From: Selaginella moellendorffii
Lineage: Eukaryota > Streptophyta > Lycopodiopsida > Selaginellales > Selaginellaceae
NCBI RefSeq assembly: GCF_000143415.4
Contig: NW_003314289.1
Location: 91,109-155,108 of the forward strand
Direction of reading: 5' to 3'
DNA: 64,000 bases
The notes beneath the pieces were generated by a model that saw nothing but the letters and a program-made list of their open reading frames with translations, did not search any database and was not told the DNA's origin. The translations under genes and the position numbers were made by a program. Below are positions 45,108 to 54,759 of this stretch, in pieces. Each line of letters begins with the position of its first letter. Positions within the stretch are counted from its first letter, which is position 1.

Positions 45108-46212
45108 GCATGGCACCATCCGGCCTGGAGCAGGTGCTACTCACGCCGCCTATTGACGCTGGATGCACTGCCGAGGCCGTGTATGGTGCTTGTTACAAGC
45201 GTGTCCCGCTCCAAAACATGAAGTTTTACCAGCGTTTCCCTCAGGATGAAGAGCTCGTCCGGGAGATTGTTTTACACTTGGCAAGTAGGGGGTGAGTCGA
45301 TCTTTTCTTGCCATTTATATTTATATAAAGTGTGTGTGGCAAGCTCACACCAAGGAGCTTTCAGTTGCTTGGCTTGACAGGATTGGGATCTCTGGCTTTG
45401 AAAACCTACCTTCTTTTCTTTGTGTTTTTCTTCCTCATTCACTATAATTTATTTTTTCTTTTATTTCCTTCAGGTTGGGAGCGAGCATGGGATCCTGTTC
45501 TTGTACCTGGCATTAGCAAGCATCTTAGCTACACATTTCTTCAAGCGGTAGGATATTATCAACCCTTTGTCTCAAACGCTTTTTATTTTAACACTACTTC
45601 ATGTATAGTTTGAGAACTGGCTGGATTTCGATACAAATCCTTTAAATGCACTGATGCACGAGCCTATCTACTGTCAGGTACGTCGGCCAAATGCAGTTCT
45701 CCGGAGGTGCCAATAGCGTGATCATGCTTCAGGGTGCGGCATCAAACTGGGCAGCACAAAAAGTAAGAGATGAACTGGATGAGCAGTTTGATCCAGTCTT
45801 TGCTGCAAAACATAGCGAGCCCGTTCTTTTCACGGGAGAGGTATGATTGGTCTTCTTCTGCTGATTTCCTGGCGAACGCTTGTCTCAGATGGTGTATTCA
45901 TGGATCTTTGACGAGATAAAACCGTTGCATTCTCTAAAGGAGGCTGCAAACCTCCTAGCCGAGAAACGAGATTGGCCAGTTCTCTACAACCATGAGGTTT
46001 TACGCTCTAACAAGGTGCACTTTTTCTTTTCTCTATTCTCCTTTTGCGCAGAAGACATTCTTTGGCTGTGTCGTTCAGGTGCCCATGTACGTAAATGTGA
46101 ACTTGTCAGAGGCGACGGCTGCGTCCATACCAAGAATAAGGCTGTGGATCACTAACGAGTTCATGCAAGATGGCTATCATCTCCTTGCGATGCTAAAAGG
46201 ACTTTCCTTTTA
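45108..46212 (+). pseudogene. prolyl aminopeptidase-like (S33) C-terminal half
   Basis: Exon-like pieces read SGLEQVLLTPPIDAGCTAEA, FPQDEELVREIVLHLAS, LTPRSFQLLGLTGLGS, WDPVLVPGISKHLSY, ENWLDFDTNPLNALMHEPIY, KVRDELDEQFDPVFAAKHSE, MVYSWIFDEIKPLHSLKEAA and RIRLWITNEFMQDGYHLL. This is the second half of plant proline-iminopeptidase-like alpha/beta hydrolases. The N-terminal half with the HGG/GGPG motif and the nucleophilic Ser is absent, and the segment before MYVNVNLSEAT is shortened. Splice sites between pieces are mostly intact, so truncation rather than long decay removed its function. It could still be transcribed. Confidence 0.75.
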
Positions 46213-46261
46213 ACTTTCGAAATTCCTTTAGCTCTTAGGGTGGTCAGGGTTAGGGTTCCAC

Positions 46262-47249
46262 ATGGAGGGAGCAATTGGCGCCATCTTTCCCGCCGGAGCT
46301 GATGAAGAATTCGCCGGATCGGCTCCACCGGACGGAGGTATGGCATCTCACCTAGCAGCGCAAGAGCCGCCAGAAGAAGAAGCTGAGCGAGATGTGCGAG
46401 AAAGCGGTCAAGTGGACGATGATATGAAGCTCAGGGTAAGCGTAGCTATGGCAATACTCGTTTACTAGTGCTGCTTGATGCTCACAGGTGCTTGAGCTGC
46501 TGCGGAGGTGTGAAAAGTGGAAGAAATTCAAGGGGTTTAGGAAGTACTACTTGACCTCGGTTCCCACCGAGGATGATGTTGTCGTTGTCCACCCGCTTGA
46601 GGTATGTTGTCTTGAGGCTGTTTAGATGCTCACTCAAGTTTCTGGCCGCCACAGAAGAGCACAACCGCAGAGCAATGGAAGCACGTAATCACGTATAACA
46701 GGTCAGAGAAATCTCTCCAGTGACACCACATAATGACATGACGCTTGTGTGCTTGCAGGACTTGTTCCCAGCGCAGCTGCGAAATTCTCTACACACTTTT
46801 ACGTTCGGAGTATTTCCCTCCGGAGCACAACAATGGGCGTTACATGATCCTGCATGTATGGAGAGGCGAGCAGCACCCTGATGCAGTATGGCCAAGCAGC
46901 TTCACAAAGCGTGCTCGGAGGAGACGGAACAAAAAGTATCGAGAAGAGTTTCATGCGCGATCATCGTCACCGCCGGTGCAGCTACAGGTTCTTCCATTCT
47001 CTTCGTTTAAGTTTTCCCTTGACTCATTCCCTTTTGCTCCAGGCCTACTGTGTGGGTGAAGGAAACGACCAAGTTTCATCGTGCTTTTCAACTGTAGCTG
47101 CCGAGCCAGAGGTGTGGCCCCGCACTTACGCAGCCTCATATCGCCGGTTGTGGGATTTGGTGAGGCAGATTGCAGCTATCGACAAGGAGACGGGAACTTG
47201 TCCTCGAGAGCTCTTGGAAGAAGCCAGCAAGCTTGAATACCGTTGTTGA
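46262..47249 (+). CDS. unidentified multi-exon gene
   Basis: Starts at ATG 46262, 5 bp after a TTAGGGTT telo-box-like motif. Exon 1 (46262 to about 46435) encodes an acidic N-terminus (GADEEFAGSAPPDGGM, then EEEAERDVRESGQVDDDMK). A second exon from about 46489 encodes LELLRRCEKWKKFKGFRKYY, then TSVPTEDDVVVVHPLE. Further pieces continue (EQWKHVITYN), and the last frame ends at 47249 (WPRTYAASYRRLWDLVRQI, then CPRELLEEASKLEYRC). The splicing in 46690-47050 is unclear and may contain a frameshift. No known domain is recognised. A piece of exon 1 and its intron is duplicated at 44378-44455. Confidence 0.4.
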
Positions 47250-47461
47250 TGGGGTGACTTTCATCAAACAGATTGTACCATCATTCTGGTCAGCTTTTTT
47301 GTTGATGCAAAAGACGAGATGATCAAAGCAGCACTCACCAAAGGAGGTGTTGCAGCTCGGCCATGGAAGTTGTTTGCAGAAAGCTCTTAACACGTCCTCT
47401 TTATATTGCAGTTCCTTGAAAAAACTACAAGTCATCAAGGGACATTGTTTTTTCTTCCACT

Positions 47462-48065
47462 TTAGATACTCATACCACTCATGGATGGTGGAGCTCCTTC
47501 GGCATTGAAGTACTCTTCCCAGGATCTCTTCTTCTTGTCAAACATTTCAATCACTTGGACTTCCATTCCTTTTTCCCAATTTGATTTTGGTCCGCTGGAG
47601 TGGTGGACGATTGCAGGGCCGCCACAGCTGCTTGGTACTTTCTGGTAGGCCGTGTACAATGATTCGATGCCTATCTCGAACAAATCCAGTGGCAAGGAAT
47701 CCATGGCGGCCACACCTCCCTCGCCGATTGCAAGTTTGTCCCCAGTTTCAACTTCAATGTTGCCTAACTGGTGTAGCTTGATGGTAGAGGCAGAAATCGT
47801 CTTCTTGTTCACCACCATAAACTCTGCGCCTTCACCCATGTCCTTGGTGAGTTGTTGAAGCACTCCACTTCATCTTCAACCTTGCCAGAAGGTCCTCACC
47901 ATTTGCTACTGCTTCTTTGTGTTGTTTTTGGAGAATCATCCACAGGACAAGCTTGGGTATATAACTGTGTCCACTGAAGCCCACAAAGAAGTCACCTCCT
48001 GCCCATAATTGCCTGCATTTGTCTTCGTAACGTGGAGGCTGCCCGCTTGTGATCTGAAAGAACAA
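47462..48065 (-). other. unidentified minus-strand coding fragments
   Basis: Two open stretches, 48065-47832 and 47863-47462, overlap in different frames. The first reads ITSGQPPRYEDKCRQLWAGG and FFVGFSGHSYIPKLVLWMIL. The second reads TKDMGEGAEFMVVNKKTISA and ETGDKLAIGEGGVAAMDSLP. They could be one gene with a frameshift or an intron near 47860. Family unknown. Confidence 0.35.
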
Positions 48066-48469
48066 TAGAGTGTGCTAGAGACACACCATAACTGTCCTTG
48101 AGTAGTAGAAGATGTAGAATATTGGCTCAATAGGAACTATGTTGAGAGTTACAAGTTACTAGTAAGTTTTAACATTCTGTCACTGAGAGTTTTGGGACTG
48201 ATCAATAAATTATCAGGCACAGCTGATCTACGCACACCTCCTCCAGGTTCGGTCGACTTGTTTTTTCCTTCTCAATTTCCTCTCTTGTTTGCGAGACAAG
48301 TAGGGGCCTGCTTGTGGAAGCAACACTGATCTTACTGGAGGAATCCTTACTATGTTTTGGGACGTCTGTTCTTCACCCCCACTGCTGCCCCCATGTTTGG
48401 CACCATGTTTTGGGATGTTGGCTCAAAGAGGTAGACAAGCTTTAATTCTGAGCTTTTCACAAAGCTTAT

Positions 48470-48885
48470 GTTTACTTTGCAACCTCATGGGATCCATATA
48501 TTCTGCCGTGTATTTCATGGGAGTTTGCAACGTAGTGGGCAACCAGTTGTTTCAGTAGAGCAAGCTGAGAAAAAGCTGCTGAAATGTATTCAGCTCTCCC
48601 CTATGCCTTTGCTCAGGTAAAGCTACATAGCTTTGGGTATGGTGGCAAGAATCTTACTTGAAAGTGTCGTTGATCATCAAGCTATTCTACGTTTTTGTTC
48701 AGGCAGTTCCATACACAGGCATTGTCTACTCAATGATGAAACTCGAGTGGATGGCCGCAAAGTTTTTATGGTTCGTTTTCTTCTCCTACTTCCCCCTTCT
48801 CTTCTTCACGCTCTACGGGATGATGGGATGATGGCCGTGGCAATCACGCCAAACGAGAGGTGGCAATTCTTCCACTGGATAAAGT
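48470..48885 (+). pseudogene. ABCG/PDR transporter C-terminal fragment B
   Basis: Second PDR tail: LMGSIYSAVYFMGVCNVVG, then after frameshifts EKKLL, MYSALPYAFAQ, AVPYTGIVYSMMKLEWMAAK and FFSYFPLLFFTLYGMM, then AITPNER. It overlaps fragment A in content but extends further 5' and stops earlier, so the two are independent or differently truncated copies. Confidence 0.8.
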
Positions 48886-48954
48886 CATAACCACCTCTAA
48901 ACCCTAAGCCCTAAACCCCTGGTGTTAAGATGGGTGAAGATAAGGATAAAGAAA

Positions 48955-49790
48955 TGGCCAACAAGCCTCTTTACAAGTCCAAGCTTTTCATGCTGCTCAA
49001 GTCACTGGATTATGCACAGGACACTATCTGGTATGGCAAATAGCCCCCAAAGGCACTGGAGAGACTGTCAAAGCAAATGGACCTCATCCTTGGAGAAGTT
49101 GCGAGTCACGTATCTCAAAAGACACACTGTGGAGATGACGAGGACAGGTTTAGCAGCACCAGAGGCTTGCAGGACATCAGCCACAGAGCGGAATACAAAG
49201 ACGAGGAACGAAAAGAAGTGGAATTGGCAGAAAACATCCAGCCAGCTCCGTGCGTTTCCTCAGCAATACCACTAGTAGCTCCCAAAGTTCCGGCCGCAGC
49301 AGAACAGATCTTCAAGCCTTGGGCTACACATACTCCTTGCGGAAGACACGCTGGTGATCCAAAAGGTTGCGGTGGTTCTTCTCAAGAAACTTGGAGCAAC
49401 TGTGGTTGCCGTGGCCAATGGACAGGCCGCAGTGGAGGCTTGGAAGGGGAGCTTGAAAGATCAAGTGGTGGTAGACAAAGAGCGCAAGCCATTCAATCTC
49501 ATTCTCATGGTATGGAGCTAGATCTTTCTTGTTCTCGCTGATCCTTGAGAGAACTTTTGGTTCCAGATGCCAAGAATGGATGGATATGGTGCCACTAGAG
49601 AAATCCGCAAAGCCACGGAGGGCAGTGGCAGCCATGTCCCAATAGTGGCACTCACTACTCACATGAAGGAGAGGAGTTTGGAGATGGGCATAAACGCATA
49701 CCTCACCAAGCCTATAGATTGTAAGCTCATTTTATCATTGACAAAAAGAAGATTGTATGGACCTTGCCAAAAAATTCAAAGTCAATGAAA
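48955..49790 (+). pseudogene. AHK1 3'-end pseudogene (copy 2 of the AHK1-PPR block)
   Basis: Matches AHK1 exon 12 to the stop region (41198-42175): [15 protein letters not shown] at 48960, then a deletion to [10 protein letters not shown] followed by a stop (AAATAG), then [16 protein letters not shown], the receiver start, and [16 protein letters not shown] at 49567. Small deletions remove the codons around ILMD and AHAMSSDE, so the receiver is destroyed. Sequence beyond the stop is also conserved up to the PPR start, showing one continuous duplicated block. Few C-to-T changes are seen here, unlike the PPR relic. Confidence 0.9.
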
Positions 49791-49828
49791 GTCAAATATT
49801 GTCAACATAAATCAAGTGAAGTCTTCTT

Positions 49829-51787
49829 ATGCGCCCAGGAATCTCTAAGATTCTCCAGGCAGCACAAAGATCCACGCAAACGCTCCAGGAAGCAATCGCG
49901 GAGCTAGAGAGCACCACCAATCACACCGATCTCGCAACATACGCTTCCCTGCTGAGGCGATGCGCCCGCGAGCGAGATCTCCCCAGCGGCTGGCGAATCC
50001 ACGCCCACATCCTCGCGTCGGGACGGGGCAGCGACGTGTTCCTCTCCAATCTTCTCCTCCACATGTATGGAAAATCCGGCAGCCTCGCCGACGCGCAGCG
50101 GATCTTCGATCTTCAGGCTCAGCGGAGGAACCTCTACTCGTGGACTGCTATGATCGCAGCACATGCCCAGTGCGGGCATTGCAAGGAGGCGCTAGTGTTG
50201 TTCCATCGCATGGATTGCGAGGGCGTGAGGGTTGCAGGGGTGACGTTCGTGGCCGTGCTAGGCGCTTGCGCTAAGCTGCGAGATCTCGCGCAGGGCCAGC
50301 ACGCACACCAACGAATTCTCTCCAGCGGCGGCTTCTCCAGCAACATCGCGGTGGCAAATTCGCTGATCAAGATGTACGCCAGCTGCGGATTTATAGATCT
50401 CGCAAGAGAAGTTTTTGATGGAATGTACATACGAAACGTTGTCTCGTGGAATTCGATGATTGTAGCATATGCCCAAGCCCGGCATTTTGGAAAGGCGTTG
50501 GATTTGTTTGACAAGATTAAAGTGGAGCCGGATAGGGTGACTTTTGTCACTGCGCTTGGTGCCTGCTTGGATTTTCAGCAGGGAAAAGAGATCCACGACA
50601 GGGTCTTGGCTTCGCAGATCGAGCTTGATGCTGTTCTTGGAACCGCGCTCTTGAATTTCTACAGCAAGATCGGCCGCTTGAATGAGAGTAGAGATGTCTT
50701 TGATGCGATTCAAAGAAAAGATCCTGTCTCGTGGTCTGCGATGATCGCCGCATATGCCCAAAACGGGCATTGCAAGTTGGCAGTGGAGCTCTTTTGGAGG
50801 CTCGACCAGGAAGGCATCCATGCAAACCAAGTAACTTTCATCAGCGTGGTTGACGCATGCTCCGGCCTAGGAGATCTTCGCCAAGGGAAGGGACTACACG
50901 CGAGGATACTCGAGCTGGGCTTTGACAGCCATATCACCGTCAAGAACACGCTGCTCAATCTCCACGGCAAGCTCGGCAGCCTCGAGGACGCCGAGAAGGT
51001 GTTTCACTCGCGGGAGGAGAAGAATGTGGCGTCCTGGAATGCGATGATCGCCGCGTATACTCGTCACGGGCATGGATCCAGAGCAGCCCAAGCGCTGGAG
51101 CTCATGGACTTTGAAGGGACAAAGCCGGACGAGGTGACTCTCTCCGGGATCTTCGACGCTTGCGGTGACATGGGCGATTTAGCGTCGGGGAGGAAGCTCC
51201 ATGCCCGGATCCGGGGAGGAGAGCTCGAGCAGGACGTCACGGTTGCGAACAGCCTGATCAACATGTATAGCCGGTGCTGGAGCGTGGTGGAAGCCGAGCT
51301 TGTTTTCCATCGGATGACAAAAAGAGATCTTATAAGCTGGAACAGCCTTATTGCAGCAAATGCCATGCACGGGCATCCAGCCGAGGCTCTCGATCTCTTC
51401 CGGGAGCTCAGCCTCGAGGGCTTTGCCGCGGACAACTTCACGTTTACGAGCACGCTGTTTGCTTGCAGCCATGGTGGCTTGCTCAAGGAGAGCCTGGAGG
51501 TGTTTGCGTCCATGATGGGGGATTACCAGGCGGTGCCATCGCCGCAGCACTATGGGTGCGTTTTGGATCTGCTTGGGCGGATGGGGAAGCTGGGCGAGGC
51601 CAAGGAGTTGATCGGTGGCATGCCTTTGGAGCCTGACTCTGTGGCGTGGATGAGCCTCTTGGGTGCGTGTAGCACTCACTCGGATGCCACCAAAGCTTTT
51701 GGACTGGCTGATAGTCTTGTGGAGCTCCAGCCAGAGAAGGCTGCTCACTATGTAGTTTTTAGTAATGTGGCAACCAAGTTTGAATAG
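49829..51787 (+). CDS. PLS-type pentatricopeptide repeat protein, E class
   Basis: Intronless, 652 aa. After a short N-terminus, PLS repeats run from about residue 30 (LATYASLLRRCARERDLPSG) to about 560, with typical L-S units such as NVVSWNSMIVAYAQARHFGK and ACSGLGDLRQGKGLHARIL. The end contains the E-domain landmarks PSPQHYGCVLDLLGRMGKLG and SVAWMSLLGACSTH. No DYW domain is present. Family role: organellar RNA binding, with E-class members often acting in C-to-U editing with a partner that supplies the deaminase. The ATG at 49829 lies in a part shared with the tail of the AHK1 block. A methylation-decayed copy of the 5' end lies at 42342. Confidence 0.9.
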   Translation: MRPGISKILQAAQRSTQTLQEAIAELESTTNHTDLATYASLLRRCARERDLPSGWRIHAHILASGRGSDVFLSNLLLHMYGKSGSLADAQRIFDLQAQRRNLYSWTAMIAAHAQCGHCKEALVLFHRMDCEGVRVAGVTFVAVLGACAKLRDLAQGQHAHQRILSSGGFSSNIAVANSLIKMYASCGFIDLAREVFDGMYIRNVVSWNSMIVAYAQARHFGKALDLFDKIKVEPDRVTFVTALGACLDFQQGKEIHDRVLASQIELDAVLGTALLNFYSKIGRLNESRDVFDAIQRKDPVSWSAMIAAYAQNGHCKLAVELFWRLDQEGIHANQVTFISVVDACSGLGDLRQGKGLHARILELGFDSHITVKNTLLNLHGKLGSLEDAEKVFHSREEKNVASWNAMIAAYTRHGHGSRAAQALELMDFEGTKPDEVTLSGIFDACGDMGDLASGRKLHARIRGGELEQDVTVANSLINMYSRCWSVVEAELVFHRMTKRDLISWNSLIAANAMHGHPAEALDLFRELSLEGFAADNFTFTSTLFACSHGGLLKESLEVFASMMGDYQAVPSPQHYGCVLDLLGRMGKLGEAKELIGGMPLEPDSVAWMSLLGACSTHSDATKAFGLADSLVELQPEKAAHYVVFSNVATKFE

Positions 51788-52864
51788 CCATTTTCGATTC
51801 AACGTGATCCCAGCTCGCAAAGATTGAGAACTTTGACCCTTGCTTATGAAGAAACATTCATCTTCCTTCCTTTCTTTCTTACGCTACTTTCTTTCAAGAG
51901 CGGCATATCTGGAGAAGCAAGCAAGTAAAGTAAAAACAATATTCAGTTAGGGACACGAGATAGATTCAAGTTCAATGAAGAAAATAACTTTAGGAACTTC
52001 ACGCCGTGATCGAAATTTTTTTGCGGAGGACAAGGGGAGGTGTTCATGCTTCAATGTCAGCCCAGGCATAAGGACTGATCGCTTTGACCTCTGACCTTCT
52101 TCCTGGAGAAAACTATAGCTTATGATCGTTTGATCAAAGGTCTACACTCTACTCATTCATTCTGGCCCTTCCTCAATGGCTTTCTCGGTAGCTGCAGGCC
52201 GTCGTTGCTGCATTATAAAACGTAGAGAAGTTTCAGAAAGAAATCTCTTTCTTACGTTATACAGACACCAGAGAGAACACCATTCCGATCCACGCCTAGC
52301 CAAAGGGAACATGGAACGCCATCTGCATCATAGACATTTTTTCTATAGCATTACCCTCCAGGATTTCCAGCCAAGATTTGAGTTGGAAAAACGTCCAAGG
52401 TCCTTCGTGAGGAGCAGATACATTTGTTCCACCTTGCATTCTCTATTGTTATTTCTTTTTAGATATTAAAAATGGAATTAAACAGTCCACCAATTCTAGT
52501 GAGCCGTATAATGATATGCATATACCTCCACGAGGCATGTGCTGTATGTATGGTTTTTTAAGGCTGTAAATCTCCATATGGCATTAGACATAGAAATTTT
52601 CCAGCTTTACCTATCTTATTGTTTTTAAAGTAGACATATAAGAGTTTCTTCCAGGTAATAAAATTCCACTCGGCCATCTCTCGAAAAGTCTGCTTGGTCT
52701 TGCGCACATTCCCTTTATGGGGAAATGCTGCCAATATGGTGTTTCATGTTACAATGTTTCGCTAGTATATCTCTTGCTTTAGAACTAAAGGATCAAACTT
52801 CTAAAACGGAAGCATCTTCATGAAGATTCTTAGTAGGGTTTAGGGTTTTCCTGGGTTCTAGCAG
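51788..52864. other. intergenic region with a small PPR relic
   Basis: No intact gene. 52670-52765 reads on the minus strand like two half PPR units (TTCCACTCGGCCATCTCTCG; AATGCTGCCAATATGG resembles the AAYA repeat core). A telo-box tandem TAGGGTTTAGGGTTTT (52834-52849) sits just before mTERF4. Confidence 0.4.
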
Positions 52865-54406
52865 ATGGGAAGAAATGCGATGGCGATGGCGCTCGCGAGG
52901 CGCTGGATCGCAAATGCGCGCTGCTCGCCATCGATCGGCAGCTCCAGGTACGTGGCGGGGATGGAATGCAGGGCAATCCCCGCGAGATTTCTCTTCACGG
53001 CGGAGGAGCTTGAGCAGCAACCGAGCAGCAGCCACCCGCCGGCGCCAGTGGTCCGGCCCTCGATCACCTGGGGCGTGGTGGGCGACAAGAACGCGCAGCG
53101 CGAGGGCCGCGAGCGAGTGCTGGACTACCTGCGCGGCGAGGGGATCAACACCGACGAGTTTGAGTCCGTGGAGCTCCCCACCACCGTGGACGTGATGGCC
53201 GAGCGCCTGGATTTCCTCAAGAATCTCGGCCTGGAGAAGATCCACATCAACGAGTATCCTCTCGTGGTGTGCTGCAGCGTCAAGAAGAACATGGTGCCAG
53301 TGATCAACTACCTCGAGGCGCTGGGCTTCTCGGCCGCGGATCTCACCAAGCTCCTGCGAAAGTATCCCATGGTTCTCCATTCGAGCGTCACGGTGGACAT
53401 CCAGCCAGTGGTGATCTATCTCATGGGACTGGGAGTTCCAAGATCCATGGTTCCAAGGCCGCTCGTCAAGTACCCGGACATGCTGGGCTTCCGGCTCGAG
53501 GGGACGATGAGCACCTCCATCGCCTACCTGGTTAGCATCGGCGTCCACATCCGCGCCATCGCCGGGATCGTGCTCGAGTTCCCGGAGATCCTGGGGATGA
53601 GAGTCGGCAACAACATCAAACCCAAGGTGGACTTCCTGTGTGGCCTGGGCATGCCGCGCGAGGCCGCCGGGAAGATCCTCGAGCACCACATCCAGATCCT
53701 CGCGCACGACCTCTCCCGGATGAAGGACAACGCGGCGCTGCTCGAGAGGGCGGGTGTGAGCGGCGATGGATTGCCCGGGCTGGTGCTGCAAATGCCCACC
53801 GTGCTCGTGGATCCGATCGACAAGCTGGTGGAGTCCCTGGCGGACTGGCTGGAGAAGACGCTCAAGGTCCCGCGGGCGAGCACCGGGAGAGTTCTCGAGA
53901 AGTTGCCGCAAGTCCTCTACCTCCATCGCCGCTTCGCGGCGGCGCGCGTGAGTTTCTTCCAGGCCAGGGGATTCACCACGCAGGAGATCGGCAAGATGGT
54001 GGTGCTGTGCCCGCAGATCCTTGTGCTGGATCCCCGATCGATGAGGGAATCGATGGAGTTCTACGTGAAGCAGATGAAGCGGAGCATCAAGGAGCTGGTG
54101 GAGTTCCCGGCCTTCTTCACGTATGGGCTCGAGGAGAGGATCCGGTTCCGCTACAAGCGCGTGGCGGAGAAGGGTCTGAGCTTCAGCCTGGCGTGGTTCC
54201 TGAATTGCAGCAATGCGGTGTTCCAGCAGAGGATCGCCGGGCCGATCCACGAGGGCGAGAGGGCCGAGGGATTGTTCTTGATGGGTGGTCCTGTCCGGCA
54301 GCTCGCCAAGCCCTCCTCCAGTGACGATGAGCTCGATGGTAGTGACGACGATGACGATGGAGATGATCGTTACGATCAAAGAGACGGCAACGATGTTGAA
54401 TTCTAG
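52865..54406 (+). CDS. mTERF4: mTERF4/BSM/RUG2-like organellar transcription/splicing factor
   Basis: Intronless, 513 aa. An Ala/Arg-rich N-terminus of about 45 residues suggests organelle targeting. About eight mTERF helix repeats follow, each with a Pro-x-hydrophobic core: INEYPLVVCCSVKKNMVPVI, LLRKYPMVLHSSV, LVKYPDMLGFRLEGTMSTS, VLEFPEILGMRVGNNIKP, then VVLCPQILVLDPRSM and LVEFPAFFTYGLEERI. The last block and LAWFLNCSNAVFQQRI match Arabidopsis BSM/RUG2 (mTERF4) closely, as does the acidic C-terminal tail (DDELDGSDDDDDGDD). In Arabidopsis it is required for chloroplast group II intron splicing and organelle gene expression. A very long antisense frame overlaps it and is judged spurious. Confidence 0.92.
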   Translation: MGRNAMAMALARRWIANARCSPSIGSSRYVAGMECRAIPARFLFTAEELEQQPSSSHPPAPVVRPSITWGVVGDKNAQREGRERVLDYLRGEGINTDEFESVELPTTVDVMAERLDFLKNLGLEKIHINEYPLVVCCSVKKNMVPVINYLEALGFSAADLTKLLRKYPMVLHSSVTVDIQPVVIYLMGLGVPRSMVPRPLVKYPDMLGFRLEGTMSTSIAYLVSIGVHIRAIAGIVLEFPEILGMRVGNNIKPKVDFLCGLGMPREAAGKILEHHIQILAHDLSRMKDNAALLERAGVSGDGLPGLVLQMPTVLVDPIDKLVESLADWLEKTLKVPRASTGRVLEKLPQVLYLHRRFAAARVSFFQARGFTTQEIGKMVVLCPQILVLDPRSMRESMEFYVKQMKRSIKELVEFPAFFTYGLEERIRFRYKRVAEKGLSFSLAWFLNCSNAVFQQRIAGPIHEGERAEGLFLMGGPVRQLAKPSSSDDELDGSDDDDDGDDRYDQRDGNDVEF

Positions 54407-54759
54407 AGGCGGAGGATGCGATTCTAGTGATACTGCGCTCCCCGATGGAAGATGAATCGTTAGACGGTGATCTTCCTGTTTGAGTTTGCTGGAGGGAGAG
54501 CTTCCAGCTTCGGCTATATGTATACTACTGTTCTTGGCGCCCAAATTTGAAAATATTGATCTACACGGTTGCTCTTTTTTTCTGCCTAGGGCACTTCTAG
54601 GGCACTTTAGCTTTTGGGTCTGGCGCCCAAATTTGAAAATATTCTCTAATTGTTTCTTTTTAAGGGGCTCTTGGTGAGCGGGAATAATTTTGAAAGCAAA
54701 GCCCTTCATCCTAGGGTTTAGGGAGATCGCTACGTCTCAAAGGTAGGGCCTTCAAGGCG
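54407..54759. other. intergenic mTERF4 to ORTH/VIM
   Basis: 353 bp. Contains a short direct repeat, TGGCGCCCAAATTTGAAAAT at 54535 and 54621, each followed by ATT. A CTAGGGTTTAGGG telo-box at 54712-54724 precedes the ORTH ATG. No coding signal. Confidence 0.6.

Noticed and set aside
52793-54709. 638-codon minus-strand frame covering mTERF4
   Set aside because: It is the exact antisense of a strongly conserved mTERF gene. The peptide is His/Leu/Asp-rich with no domain, and stop-free antisense frames are common opposite GC-rich coding sequence.
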